A DNA stretch of 64,000 nucleotides from Pseudomonas viridiflava (GCF_900582625.1 NZ_UTIQ01000327.1:372001-436000), one strand, 5' to 3'. Positions 8,623 to 18,086 are shown, counted from the first letter of the stretch. The notes: generated by a model from the letters alone, not told the origin. A program made the numbers and translations.

Positions 8623-9145
8623 CGAGACTTTACTCCGTGGACAGATCGTTATTCTTATCGGCCCGCGCTTCGTAGCAACCGGGCTCATGTACGCCGCTGT
8701 TTAGAGGCGGTCTCTTTAGTTGATTGGAAGATCCCCTTCCAACGCGTCTAGCACGCACCCCAGAGCATTGTCTGCACCATTGCGGGGCCAATTACAGTCG
8801 AGCAATGCAACCATGGTGCCAAACAAGCGTTTCAATTCAATTTAATGACGCCAAGGTTTTATGGTTTGCCAGACGAGACGTGACTGATCATTCATTAACC
8901 AACGCACCCACTATTCAGGAAACTATTGCGCAGTTTGTCCTACGATGTGGCGCGGATAGCCACTCGCCGCCGTTCCAGCTCAAATTCCTGGCCGCACAAT
9001 CAGAAAAGAGTCAAGGGCGAAGCCCCAACCTATTAAGGGTTTTCTACTAAGCAGCGGGCGCGTTATTTCAGTAAGTAACAAAAAAGTGTTACCGGCAAAT
9101 TGCCAGTAACACTTTTTGTTCTTCAGGGAAGGGACGAATCAAATC
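8623..9145. promoter_or_regulatory. Long leader/promoter region of the DUF1302 module
   Basis: About 520 bp without a supported gene separate the DUF1302 start from the pepN stop. A perfect hairpin TTGGAAG/CTTCCAA lies at 8724-8742 inside the presumed 5' leader, and the segment 8820-8990 is relatively AT-rich. No clear sigma-70 or sigma-54 core could be assigned. A plus-strand open frame at 8724-9050 has no family resemblance and no good ribosome-binding site and was not accepted. Confidence 0.45.
9080..9118 (-). terminator. Rho-independent terminator after pepN
   Basis: A long stem AAAAGTGTTAC...GTAACACTTTTT with an inner GGC/GCC pair ends in A- and T-runs. It lies 28 bp beyond the pepN stop and is the strongest terminator in this part of the window; it should work on both strands. 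Confidence 0.9.
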
Positions 9146-11809
9146 TTAAGCAAGGCTCTTGCTGACCACTTCGTACACGTCCGAAGACAGCTCGCCAGAG
9201 GCGAGAATCCGCTCTAGCTCGGCCTTCATAAGCGCCTGGCGGCCGGCATCGTATTTGCGCCAGCGGGTCAGCGGCGCCAATTGCCGCGAAGCGATCTGCG
9301 GGTTGAAGCCGTTGAGGGTGATGATCAGGTCCGCGAGGAAGCGGTAGCCCGAGCCATCGGCGCTGTGGAAGTTGACCAGGTTTTGCCCGGCGAACGCACC
9401 GATCAGCGCACGTACCTTGTTGGGGTTTTTCAGGGTAAAGGCCGGGTGTTCCATCAGCGCTTTAACGCGCGCTAAACCGCCAGGCAGAGCGCTCGCCGCT
9501 TGCACGCTGAACCACTGATCCATCACCAACGGGTTGTCTTTGAAGTGTTCGGCAAACGCCGCCAACGCCTTGGCTTTCTCGGCCTCGAACGGCGAATTGA
9601 CCAACACGGCCAACGCGGTGAGGCGTTCGGTCATGTTGTCGCACGCGTCGTACTGCTCCAGGCACGCGGTGAGCACTTGCGGTTTGCCACTCAGCATTAA
9701 GTATGAGAGCGCGATGTTTTGCAGGCTGCGGCGGGCGAAATGCTCGGCTTGCGCCACGTACTCACTGTTACGCGAGACCTCGCGGTTCTGCTGATAACGC
9801 TGCCACAGCGGCTCGAACAACGCCTCGGCCAGTTGCTGACGGGCAAATTCGCGGGCGCTGTGAATGGCGTCCACGTCGGCCACTTCGCTGATTTCGGTGA
9901 GGTACGCCTCGCTTGGCAGCGAGAGCATTTCGGCGACCATGGCCTGATCGAGGCTGGCATCGCTGAGCACGGTGCCCAGCGCAGTGATCAGACGCTGATC
10001 CAGCACCAGCGCTTCGCCGCGTTGGTGCTGGCCGATCAGCTCTTGCAACACTTGCACCGACAGCTGCTGGCCGGCCTCCCAACGGTTGAAGCCGTCGGCG
10101 TCGTATTGCATGAGGAACATCAGCTGGTCGCGGTTGTACGGGAAGCTCAGCTTCAAAGGCGCCGACAGGCCGCGCAACAACGACGGCAACGGCTGCTCGG
10201 CCACGTCCACAAACGTGAAGCTCTGCTCGGCTTCAGTCACCGCAATAACCGTGGACTCGCCACGCGCCTCGCTTTCACCTTGCAGCTTCAAGGTTAGCGC
10301 CTGGCCCTGGGTGCCCAGCAAGCCCAGCTCGACGGGAATCACGAACGGCAGCTTCTCGGTTTGCCCTGGGGTTGGCGGGCAGCTTTGGCGGAAGGTCAGT
10401 GTGTAGGTTTTCGCGTTGGCGTCATACGCCTCGCTCACCTGCAAACGCGGCGTGCCGGCTTGGCTGTACCAGCGTTTGAACTGGCTGAAGTCGGCGCCGT
10501 TGGCGTCTTCCATGGCCTTGATAAAGTCATCGCAGGTCACCGCCTGACCGTCGTGGCGTTCGAAGTACAGGTCGCTGCCTTTACGGAAACCCTCGTTGCC
10601 CAGCAGGGTGTGGAGCATGCGCACCACTTCCGAGCCCTTTTCGTACACGGTCAGGGTGTAGAAGTTGGAAATCTCGATAAAGCTGTCCGGGCGCACGGCG
10701 TGAGCCATGGGGCCGGCGTCTTCGGCGAACTGGTGGGTGCGCAGGTAGGCCACGTCTTCAATGCGTTTGACCGTGCGCGAGTTCATGTCGGCCGAGAACT
10801 CGGCGTCGCGGTACACGGTGAAGCCTTCTTTCAACGACAGCTGGAACCAGTCGCGGCAGGTGACGCGGTTGCCGGACCAGTTGTGGAAGTACTCGTGCGC
10901 CACCACGCCTTCAACGCGCTGGTGCGCGGCGTCGGTGGCGGTGTCGGCTTTGGCCAGTACGCAGCTGGAGTTGAAGATATTCAGGCCCTTGTTTTCCATG
11001 GCGCCCATGTTGAAGTCGTTCACGGCGACGATCATGAAAATATCCAGATCGTATTCGCGGCCGTAGACCTCTTCATCCCAGCGCATGGATTTTTTCAGGC
11101 TGTCCATGGCGTGCTGGCATTTGTCGATGTTTTCCGGCTCGACATAAATGCGCAGCGCCACTTCGCGGTTGCTCATGGTGGTGAAGGTGTCTTCGATGCA
11201 CCACAAATCGCCCGCCACCAGCGCGAACAGATACGCCGGCTTCATGAACGGATCTTCCCACGTCGCCCAATGGCGGCCGCCCTCGCCCTCTTCCGGGCCG
11301 CTGGCAATCGGGTTGCCGTTGGAAAGCAGCACAGGGTATTTGTGCTGTTCGGCGCTCAGGGTCGTGGTGAATTTGCTCATCACGTCCGGGCGGTCGAGGT
11401 AGTAGGTGATCTTGCGGAAGCCTTCGGCTTCGCACTGGGTGCAGAACATGCCGCTGGATTTGTACAAGCCTTCCAGCGCGGTGTTCGTTTCGGGGTGGAT
11501 GCGCACGCTGCTGTCGATGACAAAGCGCTCGCCGGCCGGTTGCAGCGTCAGGTGGCTGTCGCTGAGCTGATAGTCGCCCGGCTCCAGCGTCTTGCCGTCG
11601 AGGCTGAGGGACAACAGCTCCAGCTCCTGACCGTCCAGCACCAGCTGCGGCAGGCCTTCACCGCGCACCGGGTTGCGGCGCATCACCAGTTGCGCATGAA
11701 CCAGGGTGTGGTCCTCGAACAACTCGAAAGTTAGATGGGTTTCGTCGATCAGGTAATCCGGCGCCTGATAGTCCTTGAGGTAAATCATCTTCGGTTGTTC
11801 GGTGCGCAT
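9146..11809 (-). CDS. pepN: Aminopeptidase N (M1 zinc metallopeptidase)
   Basis: This 887-residue protein has full length for gamma-proteobacterial PepN. The exopeptidase motif MGAMENKGLN is near residue 268, and the zinc motif HEYFHNW near residue 303 is followed about 18 residues later by the third ligand in SLKEGFTVYRD. The enzyme removes N-terminal residues from peptides in the cytoplasm and supports general peptide turnover. The start MRTEQPKMIYLKDYQ is conserved in related proteins. It ends in a strong terminator and begins 17 bp after the DUF2797 gene on the same strand, so it may be the distal gene of the nadK-to-pepN series. Confidence 0.97.
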   Translation of the reverse strand: MRTEQPKMIYLKDYQAPDYLIDETHLTFELFEDHTLVHAQLVMRRNPVRGEGLPQLVLDGQELELLSLSLDGKTLEPGDYQLSDSHLTLQPAGERFVIDSSVRIHPETNTALEGLYKSSGMFCTQCEAEGFRKITYYLDRPDVMSKFTTTLSAEQHKYPVLLSNGNPIASGPEEGEGGRHWATWEDPFMKPAYLFALVAGDLWCIEDTFTTMSNREVALRIYVEPENIDKCQHAMDSLKKSMRWDEEVYGREYDLDIFMIVAVNDFNMGAMENKGLNIFNSSCVLAKADTATDAAHQRVEGVVAHEYFHNWSGNRVTCRDWFQLSLKEGFTVYRDAEFSADMNSRTVKRIEDVAYLRTHQFAEDAGPMAHAVRPDSFIEISNFYTLTVYEKGSEVVRMLHTLLGNEGFRKGSDLYFERHDGQAVTCDDFIKAMEDANGADFSQFKRWYSQAGTPRLQVSEAYDANAKTYTLTFRQSCPPTPGQTEKLPFVIPVELGLLGTQGQALTLKLQGESEARGESTVIAVTEAEQSFTFVDVAEQPLPSLLRGLSAPLKLSFPYNRDQLMFLMQYDADGFNRWEAGQQLSVQVLQELIGQHQRGEALVLDQRLITALGTVLSDASLDQAMVAEMLSLPSEAYLTEISEVADVDAIHSAREFARQQLAEALFEPLWQRYQQNREVSRNSEYVAQAEHFARRSLQNIALSYLMLSGKPQVLTACLEQYDACDNMTERLTALAVLVNSPFEAEKAKALAAFAEHFKDNPLVMDQWFSVQAASALPGGLARVKALMEHPAFTLKNPNKVRALIGAFAGQNLVNFHSADGSGYRFLADLIITLNGFNPQIASRQLAPLTRWRKYDAGRQALMKAELERILASGELSSDVYEVVSKSLA

Positions 11810-11826
11810 GGCAGTTGCCCTTACGT

Positions 11827-12654
11827 TCAGGAATGCACGGCCAGTTGGTAGGCCGTGTATTTGCGGATATTGATAACGCCGGTATCGAACATCAGGTATT
11901 GGCCCTTGATGCCCAGCAGCGTGCCTTCGGCGATGGGGTCTTTATCCAGATTAAAGCTGGTTATCTTGGCCGGGTACGCCTCGATCGGATACGTGATCTC
12001 GATGGGCTCAACGTCGGTCAGCGCCTGAATCGCCTGCAGGCCAAAGCGCTGCTGCAAACCGAGCATCCCTTCGGCGCAGGCGGCGAAAATTTGCTCGCGT
12101 ACGGCTTTTAGTTCGACCGGCGCGGCGTGGCTTTTCAGCAAGGCGCGCCAGTTGGTTTTGTCGGCCACCTGGGTGCGCAGCAAATCTTCGACGAAACCGG
12201 ATTGCTGGCGGGTGCTGACCCGCATGATCGGCAGCGCCTGGCTGGCGCCCTGGTCGAGCCAGCGGGTTGGCACCTGCGTGGCGCGAGTGATGCCCACTTT
12301 CACGCCCGACGAATTGGCCAGGTACACGATGTGATCGGTCATGCAGAACTGCGCCGCCCATTCCGGCTCGCGGCAGGTGCCGGCCTCATGGTGGCAACGC
12401 TCGGGGCTCATCATGCAGGTGTCGCACTGCGCCAGCTTGGTCATGCACGGGTAGCAATACCCCTGACTGAAACTGGTTTTGGTTTTGCGCCCGCAGTGGC
12501 TGCAGTGAATCGCACCCAAATACTCCAACCGCACGGTCTTGCCGATTAGCGGGTTGACCGGAATTTCGTCGTCACCCAACCGAAACGCGTACTGCACCGG
12601 CGCGCCCAGGCGGGCGGCCATTTTGCTCAAGGCACCGCGACCCAATTCACTCAA
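11827..12654 (-). CDS. DUF2797 family protein
   Basis: This 275-residue cytoplasmic protein has clustered cysteines typical of DUF2797: CSHCGRKT, CYPCMTKLAQC, CDTCMMSPERCHHE and GTCREPEW. They look like two zinc-binding knuckles in the first half. The central motif HIVYLANSSGVKVGITR is a GIY-YIG-like family hallmark (YLA...VKVGIT). No enzymatic activity is established for the family that I can name. The start codon overlaps the stop of the upstream YeaC-like gene by four bases (ATGA), indicating translational coupling. Confidence 0.88.
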   Translation of the reverse strand: MSELGRGALSKMAARLGAPVQYAFRLGDDEIPVNPLIGKTVRLEYLGAIHCSHCGRKTKTSFSQGYCYPCMTKLAQCDTCMMSPERCHHEAGTCREPEWAAQFCMTDHIVYLANSSGVKVGITRATQVPTRWLDQGASQALPIMRVSTRQQSGFVEDLLRTQVADKTNWRALLKSHAAPVELKAVREQIFAACAEGMLGLQQRFGLQAIQALTDVEPIEITYPIEAYPAKITSFNLDKDPIAEGTLLGIKGQYLMFDTGVINIRKYTAYQLAVHS

Positions 12655-12911
12655 TGGATAGCGTCCGACTTAAACAGAATGTTCGGCACGGTTTTCGATT
12701 TCGAGCTGCATTCCTGCACGGCCATGTAACCGGTGCGCTGGTCTTCCGGCAGGTTTTGCAATTCCCAGGCGATAACCGCCTGCATGCTCAGTTCTTTCTG
12801 TTCCTGGGTCAGCTTGCGCCCGTCCGACCACTTACCAATTTCCACGGCCAGCTTCAGGCTTTCGTAGATATCCGGGGTGATGTTTTCAATCATTTCAGCA
12901 AAGGACGACAT
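12651..12911 (-). CDS. YeaC-like small protein (DUF1315)
   Basis: This 86-residue protein matches the DUF1315/YeaC family (SFAEMIENITPDIYESLKLA at the N-terminus and GKWSDGRKLTQEQKELSMQA following). I use ATG at 12911 because GAGG lies at good spacing before it; an in-frame codon six residues upstream has no better signal. The 3' end overlaps the DUF2797 start (ATGA). No function is known to me. The acidic, helical sequence with no signal peptide suggests a cytoplasmic partner protein. Confidence 0.88.
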   Translation of the reverse strand: MSSFAEMIENITPDIYESLKLAVEIGKWSDGRKLTQEQKELSMQAVIAWELQNLPEDQRTGYMAVQECSSKSKTVPNILFKSDAIH

Positions 12912-12938
12912 ATTCGCCTCCAAAAACAAAGTCGCAGT

Positions 12939-13835
12939 TTAACGACGACGGCGCGCCAGTGCACCGCCCAACAGACCGGTGAGGCACCCCATCAGCAGCC
13001 CGCCGACGTGCGCGCCGTTGGCGATGGCGCCAATGCCGGCCACCTCGGTGATGCCGCTCATGCAGATGACCAGCCAGATCAGCATCATCACCACCACGCC
13101 TTTGGGTAAGTGGTAAGCACGATTTGGGGCCAGTAACTGGTAAATCCAACAGTGGCCGAGCAGGCCGTAGAGCACGCCGGACAGGCCGCCAAAAATTGAC
13201 GGCCCGGCCCACCAGAACTGCACGGCGTTGGAGGCGAGCCCGAACAGCAGCGTCAGGCCCAGCAATGCGAGGCCGCCCTGGTACGACTCGATACGCCGCC
13301 CCAGCTCCCAGTACCACATACCGTTCATGGCCAGATGCAAGATGCCGAAGTGGATAAAGATCGGCGTAATCAACCGCCAGTATTGGCCGGCGGCCATGCT
13401 GTCTGCCCAGGGCACGAAGGTGGCGTAGTCGCCGGATACGTGAAAATCCATCCAGCTCAGCCAGCGAATGGCCTCGAAGTTGTCGCCGAGCAAGGTGATG
13501 CCCGCGACAATCAACGTCAGCACCATCATTAACGTGGTTAGCGGGCTCTGCCGCAGTTGCGCGACAAACCCGACCTTCACCGGCTTTTCCTGCTCCGGCA
13601 ACTGCAACCGCTGCTCGGGATCGCCATCCGGATACTGCTGATACAACCCGCGCACATCCGCCGCCAGCTGCTCGCCCGGCACCCACAGCACTTGCTCGCC
13701 CGACTCTTCACTGACCCGATGCGGCACCTGCAAGCGCTGCAACAGCTGAACGAAGCCGGCCAGATTGACGCTCACCGGCAGGCGCAACACTTCAACCGGG
13801 TTCATGGCGTTACTGCTCGATGCCGTATTACTCAA
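12939..13835 (-). CDS. Rhomboid family intramembrane serine protease
   Basis: This 298-residue protein has an N-terminal cytoplasmic domain of about 95 residues followed by six or so membrane spans. Active-site elements are present: HFGILHLAMNGMWYWELG in the second span, the Ser motif GGLSGVLYG, and the catalytic His in NGAHVGGLLMG. The best start is TTG at 13835, which overlaps the stop of the metallophosphatase and has a near-perfect GGAGG seven bases upstream; the ATG ten codons later lacks a comparable signal. The protein would cut transmembrane segments of client proteins in the inner membrane. The client is unknown. Confidence 0.92.
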   Translation of the reverse strand: MSNTASSSNAMNPVEVLRLPVSVNLAGFVQLLQRLQVPHRVSEESGEQVLWVPGEQLAADVRGLYQQYPDGDPEQRLQLPEQEKPVKVGFVAQLRQSPLTTLMMVLTLIVAGITLLGDNFEAIRWLSWMDFHVSGDYATFVPWADSMAAGQYWRLITPIFIHFGILHLAMNGMWYWELGRRIESYQGGLALLGLTLLFGLASNAVQFWWAGPSIFGGLSGVLYGLLGHCWIYQLLAPNRAYHLPKGVVVMMLIWLVICMSGITEVAGIGAIANGAHVGGLLMGCLTGLLGGALARRRR

Positions 13836-14805
13836 CGGGAACCTCCGGGCGCTCGACGTCTACCCAGGCGAATTTATTCGGATCGATGCGGGTTTCCTGA
13901 TCCATGCGATACGCCACCAGCTTGCCGTACAGCACGGCGCTGTAATCGAGGCAGGCCAGGTTCGGCCGAATCGGCGCCGGCCGGCCTTTGCGCCAGTAGT
14001 GGCCGACAAACAGCGGCGGCTCTTTCGGGCCGTAGCGCAGCAGTTGGTTTTTCTCTTGCGGGGTTAGCGGCGTGCGCGCCACGTCTTCGGGCAAAGCGTC
14101 GGGCTGGAAGACGATATCGCCGTAGGTTTGCGGGTCTTCTTCCCAGAACTTGGTGCGAAAGAAGGCGCGGGTATAGCCGTCGCCGCTGGTGAGCGTCAGG
14201 CCATCGGGCAGGCGCATGTCCGTGCCACGCAGCAAGCGGCTGAACACTTTATTGGCGAAGCTGCCGGGCACTGCCGAGGCCTGAATAAAGGCTTCATCAA
14301 CGCGGCCGTCGGGGTGTTGGGCGCGCAGCGAGTCGATCAGGCCGGCGTCCCAGCAGGCGTGCACAACGCGGAAATGCCCGGCGTCGATAAACAGCGGCAG
14401 CTCGTAAAACCAGCGCTGGAATTCGCGCCATTCATGGGGATAGGCATCGAATTGCGCCAGGCTTTGGGTAATCAGGCGGGCGTTGCGCGGCGTGTGCTCG
14501 CGTACAAACTGGCGACCACTGCCGGGCGGCGCCGGCGTGCTCCAGCCGAGGGCGTCGAATTCGTGGTTGCCCATGATGCACAGCGCCTGACCCGCTTCGA
14601 CCATGTCGTGCACCATGTGCAGCGCCTCGCGAATACGCGGGCCACGGTCGACGATATCGCCGAGGAAAATCGCCATACGCCGCGGATGGCGCCACACGCC
14701 GCCCTGGCGTTGATAACCGAGGCCGTCGAGCAGGCGCGCCAAGGTGTGCGCGCAACCATGCACGTCACCAATCAAGTCATACCCGCGCGCCGGATCAAGT
14801 TCCAT
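13828..14805 (-). CDS. Calcineurin-like metallophosphatase (PrpA/ApaH-type)
   Basis: This 325-residue protein carries the metallophosphoesterase signatures in order: GDVHG (about residue 13), GDIVDRGP (about 49), GNHEF (about 80), and later His motifs VVHACWD and VGHYW. These are the ligands for a two-metal phosphatase. The length and N-terminal similarity suggest a PrpA- or ApaH-like enzyme acting on phosphoproteins or dinucleoside polyphosphates, but the substrate is not shown by sequence. Its ATG overlaps the nadK stop (TGATG) and its stop overlaps the rhomboid start, so the three genes are translationally coupled. Confidence 0.9.
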   Translation of the reverse strand: MELDPARGYDLIGDVHGCAHTLARLLDGLGYQRQGGVWRHPRRMAIFLGDIVDRGPRIREALHMVHDMVEAGQALCIMGNHEFDALGWSTPAPPGSGRQFVREHTPRNARLITQSLAQFDAYPHEWREFQRWFYELPLFIDAGHFRVVHACWDAGLIDSLRAQHPDGRVDEAFIQASAVPGSFANKVFSRLLRGTDMRLPDGLTLTSGDGYTRAFFRTKFWEEDPQTYGDIVFQPDALPEDVARTPLTPQEKNQLLRYGPKEPPLFVGHYWRKGRPAPIRPNLACLDYSAVLYGKLVAYRMDQETRIDPNKFAWVDVERPEVPVE

Positions 14806-15695
14806 CAGTCGTTACCGCCCCCGAGGCGACTGCCCCAACCCAACTTGGTCCGGCAAACTTCGTAATAGTTGTGGTCTAGCGGATGAATCAGGCGCAGTTT
14901 CTGCGGCTTCTTGCTGACAATCAGCGTGTCGCCTGGGGCGCAAGTGAAATGGTTCTGGCCGTCGCACGACACTTGCGGATAAATCTGCATGTCTTTTGAG
15001 GCGACGATTTTCAGCTCGCTGTTGCCATCCACCACAATCGGGCGGCTCGACAAGGTGTGCGGGTACATCGGCACCACGACAATGGCGTCGAGCTTGGGAT
15101 GCATGATCGGGCCGCCTGCCGACAAGGCGTACGCGGTGGAGCCGGTGGGCGTGGCGACGATCAGGCCGTCGGCCTTCTGGCTGCACACAAACTGGCCATC
15201 AATGTGCAGCTCGAACTCGATCATGCGCGTCGACTTGCCGGGGTGCAGCACCACGTCATTCAGCGCATCGCCCTGGCCGATCACTTCGGCGTGACGGCGC
15301 ACTTCGGCTTGCAACAGGAAGCGGTTTTCCACCAGATACTGGCCGTCGAGCACTTCGGCCACTTTGCTTTCCAGCTCGTCGGGGCGAATGTCGGTAAGGA
15401 AACCCAGGCTGCCCCGGTTGATGCCCAGCACCGGCACATTGAACTGCGCCAGAGCGCGCGCGGCGCCGAGCATGCTGCCGTCACCGCCCACCACAATCAC
15501 CAGATCGCAGGCTTCGCCCAGGCTTTTGCGCGATGAGGTTTGCAGGCCATGGCCAGGCAACACCTCGGCGATGGTGTCCTCGAGGATCACGTGCAACTGG
15601 CGCTCGATAAGCAGTTTTTTCAGGCGGCGGATGGTGTCCAGCACCTGCGAACTGCCCAAGCGGCCAATGATGCCGATATTGCGAAATTGCTCCAT
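14805..15695 (-). CDS. nadK: NAD kinase
   Basis: This 296-residue enzyme phosphorylates NAD to NADP using ATP. The signature GGDGSMLGAAR is near residue 70, followed by GINRGSLGFLTD and the conserved TPTGSTAYALSAGGP segment. Length and motifs match bacterial NadK closely. A GGGAG sequence precedes ATG. It is the first gene of the coupled series nadK-metallophosphatase-rhomboid and stands divergent to the DUF1853 gene across about 130 bp, where its promoter must lie. Confidence 0.97.
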   Translation of the reverse strand: MEQFRNIGIIGRLGSSQVLDTIRRLKKLLIERQLHVILEDTIAEVLPGHGLQTSSRKSLGEACDLVIVVGGDGSMLGAARALAQFNVPVLGINRGSLGFLTDIRPDELESKVAEVLDGQYLVENRFLLQAEVRRHAEVIGQGDALNDVVLHPGKSTRMIEFELHIDGQFVCSQKADGLIVATPTGSTAYALSAGGPIMHPKLDAIVVVPMYPHTLSSRPIVVDGNSELKIVASKDMQIYPQVSCDGQNHFTCAPGDTLIVSKKPQKLRLIHPLDHNYYEVCRTKLGWGSRLGGGND

Positions 15696-15825
15696 GAGGC
15701 TCCCGGCAGACGCTGGCAGAAAATGAAAAGACGCCCTCTATCCAGAGAGGTGAGCTCAATTATGGGCGAAAGCTGCGGGCCAAACCAAGGCGCACTTCAC
15801 CCCAGCGACCCGCTATGCTCGCAAC

Positions 15826-16773
15826 ATGACGCTTTTTCCCACACTCACCGCCCTGCCCCAGCACCTGCACCAGCCCGCCGTGCGCGACTTGGCCTGGGTG
15901 CTGCTGTCGCCGCCACTCATGGACCCGGCACATTGCCCGCAACGTCATCCATTAACCGCCAGCACGTGGGTCGCCGTGCCTGAGCAACTGGCCGACTGGC
16001 TGCAACAACTCGACCGCGACCCTGCTGCGCTCAGCACCTGGCTGGCGCAACACAGCATCCGGCGGCTGGGTTTGTACTACGAACGCCTCTGGCAATTCGC
16101 CCTGATGGCCGCGCCTGGTGTGCAACTGCTGGCCGCCAACCTGGCGATTCGCGAGGGCGGGCATACCTTGGGTGAGCTGGATTTGCTGCTGCAAGACGAT
16201 GACGGCGTGCACCACCAGGAACTGGCCATCAAGCTCTACCTCGGCCCGCAACAGGGCGATGGCCGCAACGCCCACGAATGGCTCGGCCCCGGCAGCCAAG
16301 ACCGCCTGGCGCGCAAGCTCAGCCATTTGCTGGACCATCAACTGCCGTTGTCTGCCACGCCGCAAGCACGCGCGGCGCTGGCCGAGCTGGGCATTGCCAA
16401 TGTGCAGCCGCAACTGTGGCTGGCGGGTTATCTGTTTTACCCCTGGCCCGGCCACAGCCAGCCGCCCGCTGGCGCGCTGAGCGAGCATTTGCGTGGACGT
16501 TGGCTGCATCGCAAAGACTGGGCCGGTTTTGCGGCTGAACATGAGGGAACCGGGCTATGGCAGCCGATTCCCCGGCAGACGTGGCTGGCGCCGGCGCGGG
16601 AACAGGCTGGGACGGTGTGGACGGCTGAGCGGTTTGGACAGTGGTTGGGGGAGCTGGAGGCTGATGCGCAGGCGCAATTGTTGGTGCGGTTTGAGCGGGA
16701 TGGGAGTGGGGATTGGCGGGAGGCTGAGCGGGTGTTTTTGGTGGGGGATGGGTGGCCGCAGTGGGGTGGGTGA
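15826..16773 (+). CDS. DUF1853 family protein
   Basis: This 315-residue protein matches the DUF1853 family: LYYERLWQFAL, the LGELDLLLQDDDGVHHQELAIKLYL block and the LARKLSHLLDHQLPL block are characteristic. The E-L-D-L plus E-L-A-I-K-x-Y spacing resembles a PD-(D/E)XK nuclease core (acidic residue, then E-x-K), but that is my inference. No signal peptide. It is divergent from nadK. The 3' quarter uses G-rich codons (GGG, TTG), unlike its 5' part. Confidence 0.82.
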   Translation: MTLFPTLTALPQHLHQPAVRDLAWVLLSPPLMDPAHCPQRHPLTASTWVAVPEQLADWLQQLDRDPAALSTWLAQHSIRRLGLYYERLWQFALMAAPGVQLLAANLAIREGGHTLGELDLLLQDDDGVHHQELAIKLYLGPQQGDGRNAHEWLGPGSQDRLARKLSHLLDHQLPLSATPQARAALAELGIANVQPQLWLAGYLFYPWPGHSQPPAGALSEHLRGRWLHRKDWAGFAAEHEGTGLWQPIPRQTWLAPAREQAGTVWTAERFGQWLGELEADAQAQLLVRFERDGSGDWREAERVFLVGDGWPQWGG

Positions 16774-16822
16774 AGGGGCTTGGTTCTCGTCGTTCGCCGA
16801 GGCATCACCGCTCGACTCGAAA

Positions 16823-16916
16823 TTCTGGATTCCGAATCGTCGGACCGCCGCTTTCGCGGGAATGACGGTGTTCTCTACAAAAACCTCCGTCATTCCCGCG
16901 AAAGCGGGAATCCAGG
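16823..16916. repeat. MITE-like inverted repeat pair with dRS3-like palindrome
   Basis: Left end ATTCTGGATTCC, right end GGGAATCCAG, with two inverted copies of CCGTCATTCCCGCGAAAGC or its complement. The right arm contains ATTCCC-N8-GGGAAT, the form of Neisseria dRS3 elements. It is a second copy of the element at 140-239 and shares the CGGACCGCCG segment with it. Confidence 0.8.
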
Positions 16917-16967
16917 CTCGTTCAGGCAACCTCGCTTCCCGACCGCATCTCGAACCCAAAAACAACG

Positions 16968-18077
16968 CTACCGACTCCGCTCCGTCCTCCCCCCCGACCG
17001 CGCCAAATACCCCGAGCCGCTTTCACATAACAACCCTTCCCTCAAAACCGCCGGCAACGCATTCAACCCGTCACGCAACGCATAAGCGTTAAACCCCAGC
17101 TGCGAGAGCAAAAACACCGCACTGGTGCTGCGCGTACCGCTGTCGCAGTAGCACAGGTAGGTGCGGGTTTTATCCAGCAGCCGCGCTTTCAAGCGCAGCA
17201 GTTGCAGCGGCATGTTCAGCGTTTCCAGGGCGTGGCCGCGTTCGTATTCTTCTTGCAGACGCACGTCCAGCCACTGCGCGCCGGCCGATAGCAGCCGCGC
17301 CGCTTCGCCGAACGACACCTCGTCGACAATCGGCGCTTTGAGCAGGGAGAAAAAATCCTGGCGGTCCAGGCGCAGCACCACGCCGTCTTCGAGCATGGTC
17401 ACGGTGGCGTTGCGCGGCTGGTCGGCGAGCAAGGCTTCTTCGCCAAAGCAGGCGCCCTCTTCCAGTTCGGCCAGCACTTGTTTTTCACTGCCGGCGCTGC
17501 GCATCACTTCCGCGCGGCCGCTGTTGAGGAAAAAGCAGCAGTCACCGGTTTCGCCTTCGCTAAGCACGGTGCTGCCCGCTTTCAGTTCCAGGCGCTGCAA
17601 GCGGTCGAGCATGGCCCGTACGTTCGGCGGCGGCACTTTGGCGAACAGTGGGTTTTGCAGCAGACGCTCCAGCCATTCGACGTCACCGCCGCGTTGGCCC
17701 AGCTCCAGCAGCAAATCCTGATACGCCAGGCGCCAGGTCAGTAGGCGCGTGAGGGTCGCGCTGTCGAGCACCAGAATGCTGATGTCGGTGAGCGCCCGCG
17801 CTTCGTGCAGGCGCGGCAGGTTGGGTGAGACCGGATGACAGCTGGCTTCGCTGCCAGCCTGCAAGCGCTGCTTGCGACCGTCGGCGTCGGTCAACACCAA
17901 CTCGCCGGCCAGCAGGAAATACGTAACCCGCGCCTGGTCGCCTGCCCTGAACAACAGCTGCCCGGCCAGCATCGGCTGCGGCACCAGTTGGCTGCGCAAT
18001 TCGCGCCACTGCTGTTCCGACAGCACATTGAGCGGCGTCAGGCTGCGCAGTTGCTCAAGGTTCAGGGGTTCACTCAT
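16968..18077 (-). CDS. Cyclic nucleotide-binding domain / rhodanese fusion protein
   Basis: This 369-residue protein shows three domains. Residues about 15-125 form a degenerate cNMP-binding fold, about 140-245 a second one with a recognisable phosphate-binding cassette CFGEEALLADQPRNATV, and about 260-345 a rhodanese domain with active-loop CDSGTRS. There is no DNA-binding HTH and no signal peptide. The Cys in the loop suggests it could carry persulfide sulfur. It may link a cyclic-nucleotide or other ligand signal to sulfur chemistry; that is inference. The gene next upstream is a D-cysteine desulfhydrase-like enzyme that would release sulfide, which makes a sulfur link attractive. Confidence 0.87.
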   Translation of the reverse strand: MSEPLNLEQLRSLTPLNVLSEQQWRELRSQLVPQPMLAGQLLFRAGDQARVTYFLLAGELVLTDADGRKQRLQAGSEASCHPVSPNLPRLHEARALTDISILVLDSATLTRLLTWRLAYQDLLLELGQRGGDVEWLERLLQNPLFAKVPPPNVRAMLDRLQRLELKAGSTVLSEGETGDCCFFLNSGRAEVMRSAGSEKQVLAELEEGACFGEEALLADQPRNATVTMLEDGVVLRLDRQDFFSLLKAPIVDEVSFGEAARLLSAGAQWLDVRLQEEYERGHALETLNMPLQLLRLKARLLDKTRTYLCYCDSGTRSTSAVFLLSQLGFNAYALRDGLNALPAVLREGLLCESGSGYLARSGGRTERSR

Positions 18078-18086
18078 GGAAGGCGG

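Noticed and set aside
6667..8751. 694-residue plus-strand frame opposite the DUF1302 gene
   Set aside because: Low-information Val/Ala/Gly composition and no ribosome-binding site; the opposite strand carries a signal peptide and a barrel ending in Phe.
8760..8830. Sigma-54 promoter upstream of the DUF1302 gene
   Set aside because: A TTGGC...TGCA pair exists on the minus strand but the GG-GC spacing is 12 rather than 10 bases.
8724..9050. 108-residue plus-strand frame in the DUF1302-pepN gap
   Set aside because: No known motif, no good start signal, and Ser/His/Arg-rich composition unlike neighbouring genes.
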